DNA of 45,638 nt from Paracoccaceae bacterium (lineage in GTDB: Bacteria > Pseudomonadota > Alphaproteobacteria > Rhodobacterales > Rhodobacteraceae): positions 1-45,638 of the forward strand of contig JAIOXV010000006.1 in NCBI GenBank assembly GCA_021741465.1, written 5' to 3'. Below are positions 14,912-23,636 of the stretch, in pieces (position 1 is the stretch's first letter; each line of letters begins with the position of its first letter). The notes under the pieces were generated by a model. It made no database searches. It worked only from the letters and a program-made list of their open reading frames with translations, and was not told the origin of the DNA. Position numbers and translations under genes: made by a program.

Positions 14912-16390
14912 TCAAAGAAACGCAGTTTCCTCAAAACTGCGCAACTTTCGGCTGTGAATGCGCGCAATCGGGGTTTCGCGCAGCCGCTCCATTGCCCGAA
15001 TACCGATTTGAAGATGGCGACTTACCTGGGTCTTGTAAAAGTCGCTGGCCATGCCCGGCAATTTCAATTCACCATGAAGGGGCTTGTCGCTGACACACAA
15101 AAGCGTGCCATAAGGCACCCGAAAGCGAAAGCCGTTTGCTGCAATTGTCGCGCTTTCCATATCCAGCGCAATCGCGCGGCTTTGGCTAAGCCGCCGCACG
15201 GGGCCGGACTGATCGCGCAATTCCCAATTGCGGTTGTCGATGGTGGCCACGGTGCCGGTTCGCATGATGCGCTTCAACTCATAGCCTTTCAGCTTGGTAA
15301 CCTCGGCCACGGCCTCTTCCAGCGCGATCTGAATTTCGGCCAAGGCCGGAATGGGCACCCAGACAGGCAAGTCATCGTCAAGCACGTGATCTTCGCGCAG
15401 ATAGGCATGGGCCAAGCAGAAATCGCCCAGGCTTTGGCTGTTTCTAAGACCCGCGCAATGGCCCACCATAAGCCAGGCATGGGGGCGCAAAACCGCGATA
15501 TGATCGGTTGCGGTTTTGGCGTTCGAGGGGCCCACCCCGATGTTGACCAGCGTGATCCCCTGCCCATCGGCACGTTTGAGGTGATAGGTGGGCATCTGCG
15601 GCATCTTGGCGGGCTGAAGGATCACCCCGTCTGGCGTCGAGATCTCTTGATTTCCGGTGGCGACAAAACTGGTGTAGCCTTGCGACTTGTCTGCAAGGGC
15701 CGCCCGGGCAAAGGTTTCGAACTCATCAACATAGAACTGGTAGTTGGTAAACAATACGTGGTTCTGGAAATGGGTCGCATCTGTCGCGGTGTAATGTGAC
15801 AGCCGGGCAAGCGAATAGTCGACGCGTTGCGCGGTAAAGGGGGCCAGCGGCATCGCGCCATCTTCGTTCTTGGTACGCGTGCCATTGACGATATCATCGT
15901 TGGTCGTGGAAAGATCCGGCACATCGAAGACATCGCGCAGCGAAAACTCCAGCACGCCCTCATGCGGGACGGCAACAGAGGAATTCCCCGCCACGGCAAA
16001 ATGCACCGGGATGGGCGTGTTCGAAGGGCTGATCTGCACCGTCACGCCATGATTTTCCATCAAAAGAGCGATCTGCTGGGTCAGATAGGCCCGGAAAAGA
16101 TCCGGGCGGGTGATGGTCGCGGCATAGGTGCCGGGCCCGGAAACATGGCCAAAGGAAAGCCGGCTGTCGACTTCGGCATGGCTGTTCACCGTCAGGCGAA
16201 TTTCGGGGTAAAAAGCCCTGATCCTTGTGGCGGGCTTGCCGGTGCTTACCGCTTTGATGAAGTGGCCGGCCAAAAAGGCTGTTGCCTGCTCATAAAGCGT
16301 TTCAAGCCGCGCCACGGCAAGTGCCGCGTCGCTGAAGGCTTCTGGCGTGGGGTGATCCGGGGTCAGGACCGGGGCTGTATCATCTTGCAT
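14912..16390 (-). CDS. amn: AMP nucleosidase
   Basis: 492 residues from the ATG at 16390, which has GGAAGAAATTTGG upstream; a frame reaching 16507 overlaps the neighbouring gene's end and is not used. The enzyme cleaves AMP to adenine and ribose 5-phosphate and so tunes adenylate pools. The Amn-specific N-terminal region includes TRIRAFYPEIRLTV near 60-75 and SFGHVSGPGTYAATIT. The phosphorylase-like C-terminal domain has NIGVGPSNAKTATDHIAVLRP and ALDMESATIAANGFRFRVPYGTLLCVSDKPLHGE, with the nucleoside-binding Glu in MESAT. Length matches E. coli Amn (484). Separate transcript. Confidence 0.93.
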   Translation of the reverse strand: MQDDTAPVLTPDHPTPEAFSDAALAVARLETLYEQATAFLAGHFIKAVSTGKPATRIRAFYPEIRLTVNSHAEVDSRLSFGHVSGPGTYAATITRPDLFRAYLTQQIALLMENHGVTVQISPSNTPIPVHFAVAGNSSVAVPHEGVLEFSLRDVFDVPDLSTTNDDIVNGTRTKNEDGAMPLAPFTAQRVDYSLARLSHYTATDATHFQNHVLFTNYQFYVDEFETFARAALADKSQGYTSFVATGNQEISTPDGVILQPAKMPQMPTYHLKRADGQGITLVNIGVGPSNAKTATDHIAVLRPHAWLMVGHCAGLRNSQSLGDFCLAHAYLREDHVLDDDLPVWVPIPALAEIQIALEEAVAEVTKLKGYELKRIMRTGTVATIDNRNWELRDQSGPVRRLSQSRAIALDMESATIAANGFRFRVPYGTLLCVSDKPLHGELKLPGMASDFYKTQVSRHLQIGIRAMERLRETPIARIHSRKLRSFEETAFL

Positions 16391-16463
16391 CCAAATTTCT
16401 TCCGTTTTGATCGGGCATCTAAACCGGAAGCAGGGCGCCTTCGCAAGTGACGTCTTCGTAACG

Positions 16464-17117
16464 TCAGACTGCGCGGAACAAGACCACCTGCGCGCGGTCA
16501 TTCGCATGACTTTGGTCTATGGCGGCCGCAGCGCTGCCATAGACCTCGACCTCGATCAGCTGCAGGGCCGTGATCTGGCCCTGCGCCCGCATCGCGTCCA
16601 AAGCGGTGTCAAACCCGCGCGCCTTCCAAACCCGCATGTTGACCGAAAGCGCAAATTGAGCGCCGGGAAGGGCCAGCGCCAGAAGGTTCGGCAGAGCCTC
16701 GGGGCCGACATGGCCGGCGGTGAAGGTGCCGGAACTGACGATGCCACCGTATTGGCGCGGCAAGGGGATAGGCTGGGTGATATCAGCCTGTGCAAGGGTG
16801 CGGTAAAGCCCTTTGCGCGCGGCCTGTGCCAGCATATCGGCCGAAAAATCCACCGCGTCGAGCGGTCCTTCCTGGCCCATGGCGCGCAAACTTTCCGCCA
16901 AAAGCCCGGTGCCCGCACCAATATCCAGAACGGGGGTGCCTCCGCCCGCGGCCCCAAAGGCGGCGGCGACATGGGCGGGCAAAAGATACTCCATATCTTT
17001 GGCAAATCCCGCATCATAGCTTTCGGCCCACGCCCGATAGAGCGAAAGGCAAGCGTCAGGGCTGGTAAGTGCCAGCGCGGTGGTGAGGTCAGCATCAGAC
17101 ATGTCGCAGGTTTGCAT
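16464..17117 (-). CDS. Class I SAM-dependent methyltransferase
   Basis: About 217 residues. Motif I is VLDIGAGTGLLAE near residue 63, followed by the acidic residue in LDAVDFSADML and the LAQADITQPIP loop, the standard Rossmann fold of small-molecule methyltransferases. LYRAWAESYDAGF at the N-terminus is common in UbiE/tellurite-resistance-like members. Substrate is unknown. Starts are uncertain: GTG 17120, ATG 17117 and ATG 17102 are in frame and none has a good ribosome site. It diverges from the epimerase gene across about 57 bases. Confidence 0.82.
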   Translation of the reverse strand: MQTCDMSDADLTTALALTSPDACLSLYRAWAESYDAGFAKDMEYLLPAHVAAAFGAAGGGTPVLDIGAGTGLLAESLRAMGQEGPLDAVDFSADMLAQAARKGLYRTLAQADITQPIPLPRQYGGIVSSGTFTAGHVGPEALPNLLALALPGAQFALSVNMRVWKARGFDTALDAMRAQGQITALQLIEVEVYGSAAAAIDQSHANDRAQVVLFRAV

Positions 17118-17174
17118 CACAGGCGCAAACGATCAAGCCTTGTCGCGGCCCTGCAGGGCAATGATACTGAGGCG

Positions 17175-18008
17175 ATGAACACGCTTTTGTCCCTTGGCCA
17201 CGGCTACACCGCCAGCGCCCTTGCCGCCCGGCTTATCCCAATGGGATGGGCCGTCATTGGAACCTGCCGTGATGCGGCGCGGGTTGCGGGTTTGCGCACC
17301 TTGGGGGTTGAGCCGCTGATGTGGCCCGGGGATCTGACAGATGCGCTTGCCCGCGCGACCCATGTGCTTGCCTCGGCAGCGCCAGATGCGGCTGGCGATC
17401 CCTTTCTTCAGGCGGCAGGGCCTGCGCTGGCGCCCGCGCGGCCAGACTGGGTGGGCTATCTGTCAACCACGGCCGTTTATGGCGACCATCAGGGCGGCTG
17501 GGTCAGCGAAGACACGCCCGCCACGCCGCAATCTGCACGGGCCCGACAACGCGTTTTGGCAGAAGAACAATGGCTTGCAACCGGCCTGCCCGCCCATGTC
17601 TTTCGCCTTGCCGGCATCTACGGACCGGGGCGGGGCCCGTTTGAAAAGGTGCGTGACGGTTCGGCCCGGCGCATCATAAAGCCGGGTCAGGTGTTCAGCC
17701 GTATCCATGTTGCCGATATCGCCACGACGCTGATCGTCTCCATGGCCAAGCCCAACCCAGGCCGGATCTATAACCTTTGCGATGATGAGCCAGCCCCGGC
17801 CGAAGATGTGCTGTCCCATGCGGCCCACCTGCTTGGCCTGCCCGATCCGCCTGCCGTGGACTTCGATCAGGCACAGATGAGCCCGATGGCCCGTAGTTTC
17901 TATTCCGAGTCAAAGCGCGTGCGGAATGACCGCATCAAGACAGAACTGGGTGTCCGCCTGCAGTTCCCCGATTACCGCGCTGGCCTTGCCGATATTTTGG
18001 CTGGATGA
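17175..18008 (+). CDS. YeeZ-like NAD(P)-binding epimerase/dehydratase (extended SDR)
   Basis: 277 residues from the ATG at 17175; the long open frame upstream to 16407 is only antisense to the methyltransferase. The N-terminus LLSLGHGYTASALA is a shortened Rossmann glycine motif as in the YeeZ branch, followed by VIGTCRD, DWVGYLSTTAVYGDHQGGW and the substrate-binding part FRLAGIYGPGRGPF. No clear YxxxK follows the STTAVYG block at the usual distance, so classic SDR catalysis is doubtful. Function of this branch is not established. The XRE regulator follows after 45 bases that hold the palindrome. Confidence 0.8.
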   Translation: MNTLLSLGHGYTASALAARLIPMGWAVIGTCRDAARVAGLRTLGVEPLMWPGDLTDALARATHVLASAAPDAAGDPFLQAAGPALAPARPDWVGYLSTTAVYGDHQGGWVSEDTPATPQSARARQRVLAEEQWLATGLPAHVFRLAGIYGPGRGPFEKVRDGSARRIIKPGQVFSRIHVADIATTLIVSMAKPNPGRIYNLCDDEPAPAEDVLSHAAHLLGLPDPPAVDFDQAQMSPMARSFYSESKRVRNDRIKTELGVRLQFPDYRAGLADILAG

Positions 18009-18015
18009 CTGAAAG

Positions 18016-18037
18016 TTTCTTGCAAATTTGCAAGAAA
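18016..18037 (+). promoter_or_regulatory. Perfect 22-bp palindrome, likely operator of the XRE-cupin regulator
   Basis: The left arm TTTCTTGCAAA (18016-18026) is followed without a spacer by its exact reverse complement TTTGCAAGAAA (18027-18037). It begins eight bases after the epimerase stop and ends 16 bases before the start codon of the regulator gene. XRE-cupin regulators commonly bind such symmetric sites at their own promoter, so autoregulation of the regulator/VOC-bicupin pair is the natural reading. It is also A/T-rich relative to its GC-rich surroundings. Confidence 0.75.
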
Positions 18038-18053
18038 TCTTCATCTTGGCGGC

Positions 18054-18635
18054 ATGAATGAGCTTGGCCCGAAAATCCGCGCATTGCGCCTGCAACGCCA
18101 GCTTTCGCTGGCCGATCTTGCGGCCAGCACCGGCGTGTCCGAAGCCACGATGAGCCGTATAGAGACTGGTTCAAGCCAGGTTTCCGCGCCACATCTTTAC
18201 GGTTTGGCACAGGTTTTTGGCATCGAAATCGCCGACTTCTTTACCGAACCCAGCGCCTTGGGGGGCCGCCGCAGCCTGACCCGGGCCGGTGGCGGTGCGC
18301 CCTTCACCTCGCCCCGGCTGCAAGCGCAACTGATTGCGGGCGATTTGCGACACAAGGCGATGCATCCCTTCGTGAATCGCACCACCGCGCATGACCTTTC
18401 ACAGGTTGGCGGTCTGCTTGCCCATGCGGGCGAGGAATACCTGCACGTGTTGCAAGGCCCGCTGGTCTTTCACAGTGCCGCCTACGAACCGCTGCGCCTG
18501 AACGGGGGTGACGCGCTGTATTTTGATGCCTCTGACCCGCACGCCTATTTGACCGACAAGGGATCAGAGGCCGTGTTTCTTGTGGTGTCTTCCGCCACCT
18601 CTCCCCATCCCCTTGCCAAGGACACGATCCCATGA
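18054..18635 (+). CDS. XRE-family transcriptional regulator with C-terminal cupin domain
   Basis: 193 residues. The helix-turn-helix covers about 5-62 (IRALRLQRQLSLADLAASTGVSEATMSRIE, with SEATMSRIE as recognition helix). A cupin sensor domain covers about 115-185 (HAGEEYLHVLQGPLVFH, LNGGDALYFDASDPHAYLT), with a partial metal-site set of E, H and H. This architecture (PuuR/SutR-like) senses a small metabolite in the cupin pocket. The gene overlaps the next one by ATGA (18632-18635), so regulator and enzyme are translationally coupled. The weak GGCGG upstream is the only ribosome site. A perfect palindrome just upstream suggests autoregulation. Confidence 0.9.
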   Translation: MNELGPKIRALRLQRQLSLADLAASTGVSEATMSRIETGSSQVSAPHLYGLAQVFGIEIADFFTEPSALGGRRSLTRAGGGAPFTSPRLQAQLIAGDLRHKAMHPFVNRTTAHDLSQVGGLLAHAGEEYLHVLQGPLVFHSAAYEPLRLNGGDALYFDASDPHAYLTDKGSEAVFLVVSSATSPHPLAKDTIP

Positions 18636-19729
18636 CCGACGCCATTCTTGCAGAAATCTTGCTGCCCACCACAGAGCTGCGCAACGACTTGCCGTTCTAT
18701 ACAAAGACCCTTGGCATGCGGCTGGAGAACATCTTTCCGGCCGATAACCCTTCGGTGGCGTCATTGTCGGGCCATGGCTTGCGGGTGCGGATCGACAAAT
18801 CGGCCAAGGTCAGCCCGGGCAAAATCCGCATTCTTACCGATGATCCGCAGAATTTTGCAGGCGGGCAGCGCCAGCTTGTTGCCCCGAATGGCACGGAAAT
18901 CGAAGTGGTGCCGCTGTCGCCGCAATTGGTGCAGCCCGAAACCTCGCATGAATTCGGCGTGCGGCGGCTTAAGGATTCCGCGCCTTGGGTGATTGGCCGT
19001 GCGGGAATGCAGTACCGCGATCTGATCCCTTCGCGGCTTGGCGGCTCGATCATCGCCAGCCACATCCGCATTCCCGATGGCGGGCCGGTGCCTGACGTGG
19101 TGCATTACCACACCGTCGGTTTCCAGCTGATCTATTGCTACAAGGGCTGGGTTGATGTGATGTATGAAGATCAGGGTGATGGAATGATGCGGCTTTCGGC
19201 TGGCGATTGCGTCATTCAGCCGCCCGAAATTCGCCACCGTGTCTGCCATGCCTCACCCAATATCGAGGTGATCGAGATTGGCGTTCCGGCTGAACACATC
19301 ACGACGATTGACCATGATATGACCCTGCCTAACGGCCAGGGCGACCCCGCCCGCGAATGGCAGGGACAGCGCTTTGTCCACCATGTGAAAGATGCCGCCA
19401 TCTGGCAGCCTTTCCGCATTCCGGGCTTTAGCGCCCGCGATACCGGAATTGCCGCGGGAACCAAGGGGATTGCCAACATTCAGATCGCGCGGTTCGAAGG
19501 CCCTACCCCCCCGGCCACGCTTCATGACACCGACATCCACTTTACCTTCGTTCTGGAAGGCACGATGACCCTGCGCGCCAAAGGCCAGCCCGACAAAGAG
19601 CTTGCCGCGGGCGATGCCTTTGTCATTCCGCCTGGTCTGGCGGCGCGATATTGCGACTGTTCGGCGGATCTGGAGCTGTTGGAGGCCACCCTGCCGGCAG
19701 GGTTCACCACAACCGTGACAACACTTTAA
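18632..19729 (+). CDS. VOC (glyoxalase-like) plus double-cupin fusion protein
   Basis: 365 residues. The first about 105 form a vicinal-oxygen-chelate half-module (AEILLPTTELRNDLPFYTKTLGMRL at the start, VAPNGTEIEVVPL at the end). A first cupin spans about 120-225 (VHYHTVGFQLIYCYKGWVDVMYE, LSAGDCVIQPPEIRHRV) and a second about 275-358 (HDTDIHFTFVLEGTMTL, LAAGDAFVIPPGLAARY). Histidines in the first cupin (HYH, RHR) could bind a metal. The second keeps HDTDIH but lacks the last His. Likely an oxygenase, isomerase or lyase acting on an unknown ligand that the upstream cupin regulator also senses. Coupled to that regulator by a four-base overlap. Confidence 0.8.
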   Translation: MTDAILAEILLPTTELRNDLPFYTKTLGMRLENIFPADNPSVASLSGHGLRVRIDKSAKVSPGKIRILTDDPQNFAGGQRQLVAPNGTEIEVVPLSPQLVQPETSHEFGVRRLKDSAPWVIGRAGMQYRDLIPSRLGGSIIASHIRIPDGGPVPDVVHYHTVGFQLIYCYKGWVDVMYEDQGDGMMRLSAGDCVIQPPEIRHRVCHASPNIEVIEIGVPAEHITTIDHDMTLPNGQGDPAREWQGQRFVHHVKDAAIWQPFRIPGFSARDTGIAAGTKGIANIQIARFEGPTPPATLHDTDIHFTFVLEGTMTLRAKGQPDKELAAGDAFVIPPGLAARYCDCSADLELLEATLPAGFTTTVTTL

Positions 19730-19751
19730 CGCCAGGTGTTGACGCTGGGCT

Positions 19752-20621
19752 TTAAGGCCGGCGCGACAAGATCAAGATGCCGCAGCCGACGATCATCACA
19801 GACCCGATGATCGTCGCCAGATCTGGTCTTTCGCCGAACAGTGTCATCCCCAGCACCATCGCGAACAGCAATCGGCTGTAGCGGAACGGCGTCACAGCCG
19901 AAACCTCGCCCGTCCGCATGGCGCGTGTGAGAAAACTATAGCCCAAGATGCCAAAACAGGCGGCACCCAATGCCTTGGCAAGGGGCAGCGTGTCGGCCGC
20001 AACCGGGCCACCCTGAAAGGCCAGAATAACCGCGCCCGACAGCGCCAGAACGGCAAATCCGGCAACACCCAACTGCGCGTTCGAAAGCGTCCGCGGCGCG
20101 GCACGGGTGGCCAGATCACGGCCAGCAAAGCCGATCAACCCGATCAGGGCCAAAAGTGACAGCGCATCAAAGCCTGCCAAACCCGGCCGCAGAATCACCA
20201 GAACACCGGCAAAGCCAAGGGCGGTTAACGCCCAGCGCCTTGCCCCGACCTTTTCACCAAAGATCACCGCCGCACCGGCCACCACCACCAAAGGCGTGGC
20301 CTGCAAGATGGCCGAGGCCACCGACAGAGGCGTCAAGGCAATGGCAAGCGCGTAAAACAGACGCCCCACCAACTCAAACCCAGATCGAACCACCATCACG
20401 CGCGATCGCAACGCTGCCGGAAGCGCTGGCTGACCCGCGCGCCGGGCCATGATGCCGAACCAAAGCACGCCAAGCCCACCCATCAACACCAGCACCTGCC
20501 CCAAAGGCATCGCGCGTGCTGCGGATTTGATGAACATGTCTTCCACGGCGAAGCCCGCCATGGAAAGCACCATGAACAGGCTGCCGCGCTGGTTATCGGT
20601 CATGCGAACCATTTGTTGCAT
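19752..20621 (-). CDS. EamA/DMT-family transporter (copy 3)
   Basis: 289 residues, ten predicted helices in two repeats. Start ATG 20621 has AGGA ten bases upstream; ATG 20603 is an alternative. Blocks: SMAGFAVEDMFIKSAA at the N-terminus, FYALAIALTPLSVASAILQATPLVVVAGAAVIFGEKVG ending repeat one, and EVSAVTPFRYSRLLFAMVLGMTLFGE ending repeat two. Substrate unknown. It converges with the VOC-bicupin gene and lies downstream of dapA on the same strand with a 51-base gap, so it may be cotranscribed with dapA. Confidence 0.88.
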   Translation of the reverse strand: MQQMVRMTDNQRGSLFMVLSMAGFAVEDMFIKSAARAMPLGQVLVLMGGLGVLWFGIMARRAGQPALPAALRSRVMVVRSGFELVGRLFYALAIALTPLSVASAILQATPLVVVAGAAVIFGEKVGARRWALTALGFAGVLVILRPGLAGFDALSLLALIGLIGFAGRDLATRAAPRTLSNAQLGVAGFAVLALSGAVILAFQGGPVAADTLPLAKALGAACFGILGYSFLTRAMRTGEVSAVTPFRYSRLLFAMVLGMTLFGERPDLATIIGSVMIVGCGILILSRRP

Positions 20622-20672
20622 TCGGCGCCCGTCCTGAGTTCAAAAAGAGCGCCGGAATGGCAACGGCGAGAG

Positions 20673-21545
20673 TCAGATCAGGCCGGCGTGCTGCATGGCC
20701 GCCTTGATACGGGCCTTTGTGCCATCGGTCAGGCCGACCAAGGGCAGGCGCACATCTTCCGAACAGCGCCCCAGCAACGAAAGGCCATACTTGGCCCCGG
20801 CCAGACCGGGCTCGATGAAAATCGCTTCATGCAGCGGCATCAGCTTGTCTTGATAGGCAAGCGCCGTCTTGTAATCACCTGCCAGCGTCGCGGTCTGGAA
20901 TTCAGCGCAAAGGCGCGGGGCAACGTTGGCCGTGACTGAAATGCAGCCAACGCCGCCATGGGCGTTAAAGCCAAGCGCGGTGGCATCTTCGCCCGAAAGC
21001 TGGATAAATTCGGCACCACATGCGGCGCGCTGCATCGACACGCGTTCAATCTTGCCGGTGGCATCCTTGACCCCGATGATCCGGGGCAGCTTTGCCAAGG
21101 TGCCCATGGTGTCGGGCAGCATATCCACCACCGAACGGCCGGGGATATTATAGATGATGATCGGCAAATTGCAGCAATCGTGCAGCGCGGTGTAATGCGC
21201 CACCATGCCGGCCTGCGTTGGCTTGTTGTAATAGGGGGTTACCACCAAGGCGGCATCAGCCCCGACCTTTTCCGCAAAGCGCATCAGCGAAATGCCTTCG
21301 ACGGTGTTGTTCGAACCCGCCCCAGCGATCACCGGCACACGGCCGCGGGCGGTTTTCACCACAACTTCGATGACGGTTTGATGCTCTTCATGGCTGAGGG
21401 TCGGGCTTTCGCCGGTGGTTCCCACCGGCACAAGGCCCGTCGAGCCTTCTTCAATGTGCCATTCGACCAGGTGTTTGAGCGTATCAAGATCCAGCTCGCC
21501 GTTCTTGAACGGCGTCACCAGGGCTGGAATGGACCCATTGATCAT
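20673..21545 (-). CDS. dapA: 4-hydroxy-tetrahydrodipicolinate synthase
   Basis: 290 residues, the usual length. The enzyme condenses pyruvate and aspartate semialdehyde in the lysine/diaminopimelate pathway in the cytoplasm. Visible marks are [14 protein letters not shown] (42-55, the Thr-Thr pair), Tyr132 in YNIPGRS, the Schiff-base Lys160 in IGVKDATGK, and [14 protein letters not shown] is well placed before the ATG. It diverges from slt across about 150 bases that hold both promoters, which is meaningful as diaminopimelate feeds the peptidoglycan that Slt processes; the pairing itself may be chance. Confidence 0.96.
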   Translation of the reverse strand: MINGSIPALVTPFKNGELDLDTLKHLVEWHIEEGSTGLVPVGTTGESPTLSHEEHQTVIEVVVKTARGRVPVIAGAGSNNTVEGISLMRFAEKVGADAALVVTPYYNKPTQAGMVAHYTALHDCCNLPIIIYNIPGRSVVDMLPDTMGTLAKLPRIIGVKDATGKIERVSMQRAACGAEFIQLSGEDATALGFNAHGGVGCISVTANVAPRLCAEFQTATLAGDYKTALAYQDKLMPLHEAIFIEPGLAGAKYGLSLLGRCSEDVRLPLVGLTDGTKARIKAAMQHAGLI

Positions 21546-21695
21546 GACACGTCTCCTTGTGGAATGGGCTTTTGCGCCCAGTTACGAACGGTGTCTCATT
21601 AACCGGGCAAGGGCGAAATGCCAAGCATTGGTGATAAACCTCTCATCACGGGGGTTTGGGTTGTGAGATGCCGGGGTGTCTGGCAGAATCAGGCG

Positions 21696-23636
21696 ATGAA
21701 ACGCTTTGCCCTTCTTCTTCCGCTTATCGCCGCTCTTGCCCTTCCCGCCCATGGCGGACCGGCTGAAGACGCCCTGCAAAAGGGCCTGAAACTGGCCTCT
21801 GAAAAAGACTGGGCCAATGCGACTGCCGCCGTGTCGGGGGTGGGGGGCGTTGCCGCTGACCTGATTGAATGGCAGCGCCTTCGCGGCGGGGATGACGCGG
21901 CGCGGCTTGGCGATTACGAGGCTTTTCTTGCCAAGCATCCCGATTGGCCGGGCCTTGGGCTTTTGCGGCAAAAGGGCGAAGTTGCTGTCGCCCGCTCTAC
22001 CGATGCAGAGCGTGTGATCCGCTATTTCGGCGCCGAAAAACCGCAGACCGGCCAAGGCGCGGTGGCCCTGGTTTCAGCACTGATGGCCACTGGCAAACCG
22101 GGCGAGGCCGAGGCAGAGGCCCATCGCGCCTGGTCGGTGGCACGGTTCAGCGACACTGAAGAAAAGGCCATGCTGGCCCTGCAAGGCGCGGCGATGAATG
22201 TCGCGCATGAGGTTCGGCTGGATAACCTGTTGTGGGATGGCAAACGCTCTGCCGAGGCGTTGCGGATGTTGCCGCGCATCTCGGCCGGATGGCAGGCTTT
22301 GGCACAGGCGCGGATGGCTTTGCGGGCCGACAAACAAGGCGCAAGCGCGCTGATCGAGACGGTGCCCGCGGCCCTGAAAGACGACCCCGGCCTTGCCTAT
22401 GAACGCTTCTTGTGGCGCATGCGGCGCGACAATTACCCCGATTCTGTCGCCCTGCTGCTGGACAGATCCGACAGCGCCGTGCGGCTTGGGCGACCAGAGG
22501 CTTGGGCAGACCGCCGGGCGCTTTTGGCGCGCTGGCTGATGCGAAACGGCAAGGCAAAAGACGCCTATCGACTGGCGGCCGGGCATCATCTGACCCAAGG
22601 CGAAGGCTTTGTTGACCTGGAGTTTCTGGCCGGCTTTGTGGCCCTGCGAAAGCTGAACGATCCCGACACAGCCTTGCGCCATTTCAGCGCGCTGAAGGCT
22701 GCGGTTCAAACCCCGATAAGCCTGTCGCGGGCCGAATATTGGACCGGCCGCGCCTTGGAAGCCAAAGGCGATTCGGCGGCGGCCGATGCCGCTTACCGCA
22801 ACGCCGCCCGCCATCAAACCGCCTATTACGGGCAATTGGCGGCAGAGAAGCTGGGCCTGTCGCTGGACCCTGCGCTGGTGCAGGTGGGCGAACCGCAGCG
22901 CAGCTATAAAACCGCGCCTTTTGCAAATTCCAGCGTTTTGCAAGCCGCCCGGCTGCTTGAGGCTGTGGATGACCGGCCCACGGCAAAGCGGTTTTTCCTG
23001 CATCTGGCCGAAGGGCAGGACCGGGCCGGGCTGGAGGCGCTGTCAGATCTGGCGCTTTTGCTGGATGAACCCCACATCGCACTTGTCGTAGCCAAACAGG
23101 CTGCGGAAAAGGGGTGGATCCTGCCACGCGCCTATTACCCGGTCCCGGCCATGGTGCCCGAAAATCTGGCTGTCAGCCGCGCATTGGCACTGGCAATCAG
23201 CCGGCGGGAAAGTGAATTTGACCCCGCTGCGCGCAGCCATGCCAATGCGATGGGGTTGATGCAATTGCTGCCCGAAACCGCCGCAAGAATGGCAAAAACC
23301 TTGGATCTGGCCCATAGCACGCCGCAGCTGACCAGCAATCCGACCCATAACGCAACTCTGGGGGCTGCCTATCTGGCAAGGATGGTCGAAGAGTTTGGCC
23401 CTTCGGTTGCGATGGTCGCCTCCGGCTATAATGCCGGGCCGGGGCGTCCGCGAAAATGGGTGAACGAATTTGGCGACCCACGCCGCGATGACCCGGTGGA
23501 TTGGGTGGAAACCATTCCGTTTTCTGAGACCCGGACCTACGTCATGCGGGTGACGGAAAGCCTGGTGATCTATCGCCAGCGCCTCAAGGGGCAGGCGGGG
23601 CCGCTGCGGATCATGTCGGAATTGACGGGCCGATAG
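21696..23636 (+). CDS. slt: Soluble lytic murein transglycosylase
   Basis: 646 residues from the ATG at 21696. A signal peptide (KRFALLLPLIAALALPAHG) directs it to the periplasm. The long middle part is alpha-helical superhelix (TPR/SLT-ring-like) with repeats such as AEYWTGRALEAKGDSAAADAAYRNA. The C-terminal goose-lysozyme-like SLT domain has catalytic Glu505 in SRRESEFDP, then NAMGLMQLLPETA and VASGYNAGPGRPRKWV. It cuts glycan strands to make anhydromuropeptides. The 3' end overlaps the converging EamA gene by 26 bases (23611-23636), giving antisense 3' ends. Confidence 0.93.
   Translation: MKRFALLLPLIAALALPAHGGPAEDALQKGLKLASEKDWANATAAVSGVGGVAADLIEWQRLRGGDDAARLGDYEAFLAKHPDWPGLGLLRQKGEVAVARSTDAERVIRYFGAEKPQTGQGAVALVSALMATGKPGEAEAEAHRAWSVARFSDTEEKAMLALQGAAMNVAHEVRLDNLLWDGKRSAEALRMLPRISAGWQALAQARMALRADKQGASALIETVPAALKDDPGLAYERFLWRMRRDNYPDSVALLLDRSDSAVRLGRPEAWADRRALLARWLMRNGKAKDAYRLAAGHHLTQGEGFVDLEFLAGFVALRKLNDPDTALRHFSALKAAVQTPISLSRAEYWTGRALEAKGDSAAADAAYRNAARHQTAYYGQLAAEKLGLSLDPALVQVGEPQRSYKTAPFANSSVLQAARLLEAVDDRPTAKRFFLHLAEGQDRAGLEALSDLALLLDEPHIALVVAKQAAEKGWILPRAYYPVPAMVPENLAVSRALALAISRRESEFDPAARSHANAMGLMQLLPETAARMAKTLDLAHSTPQLTSNPTHNATLGAAYLARMVEEFGPSVAMVASGYNAGPGRPRKWVNEFGDPRRDDPVDWVETIPFSETRTYVMRVTESLVIYRQRLKGQAGPLRIMSELTGR

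Noticed and set aside
14879-15799. A 306-codon plus-strand frame opposite amn.
   Set aside because: Antisense shadow of AMP nucleosidase, which has complete family motifs; no ribosome site or protein-like composition.
20622-20672. A possible hairpin (CGGCGC/GCGCCG) between dapA and the EamA gene as terminator.
   Set aside because: The loop is long, no T run follows on the minus strand, and part of it overlaps the ribosome site of the next gene.
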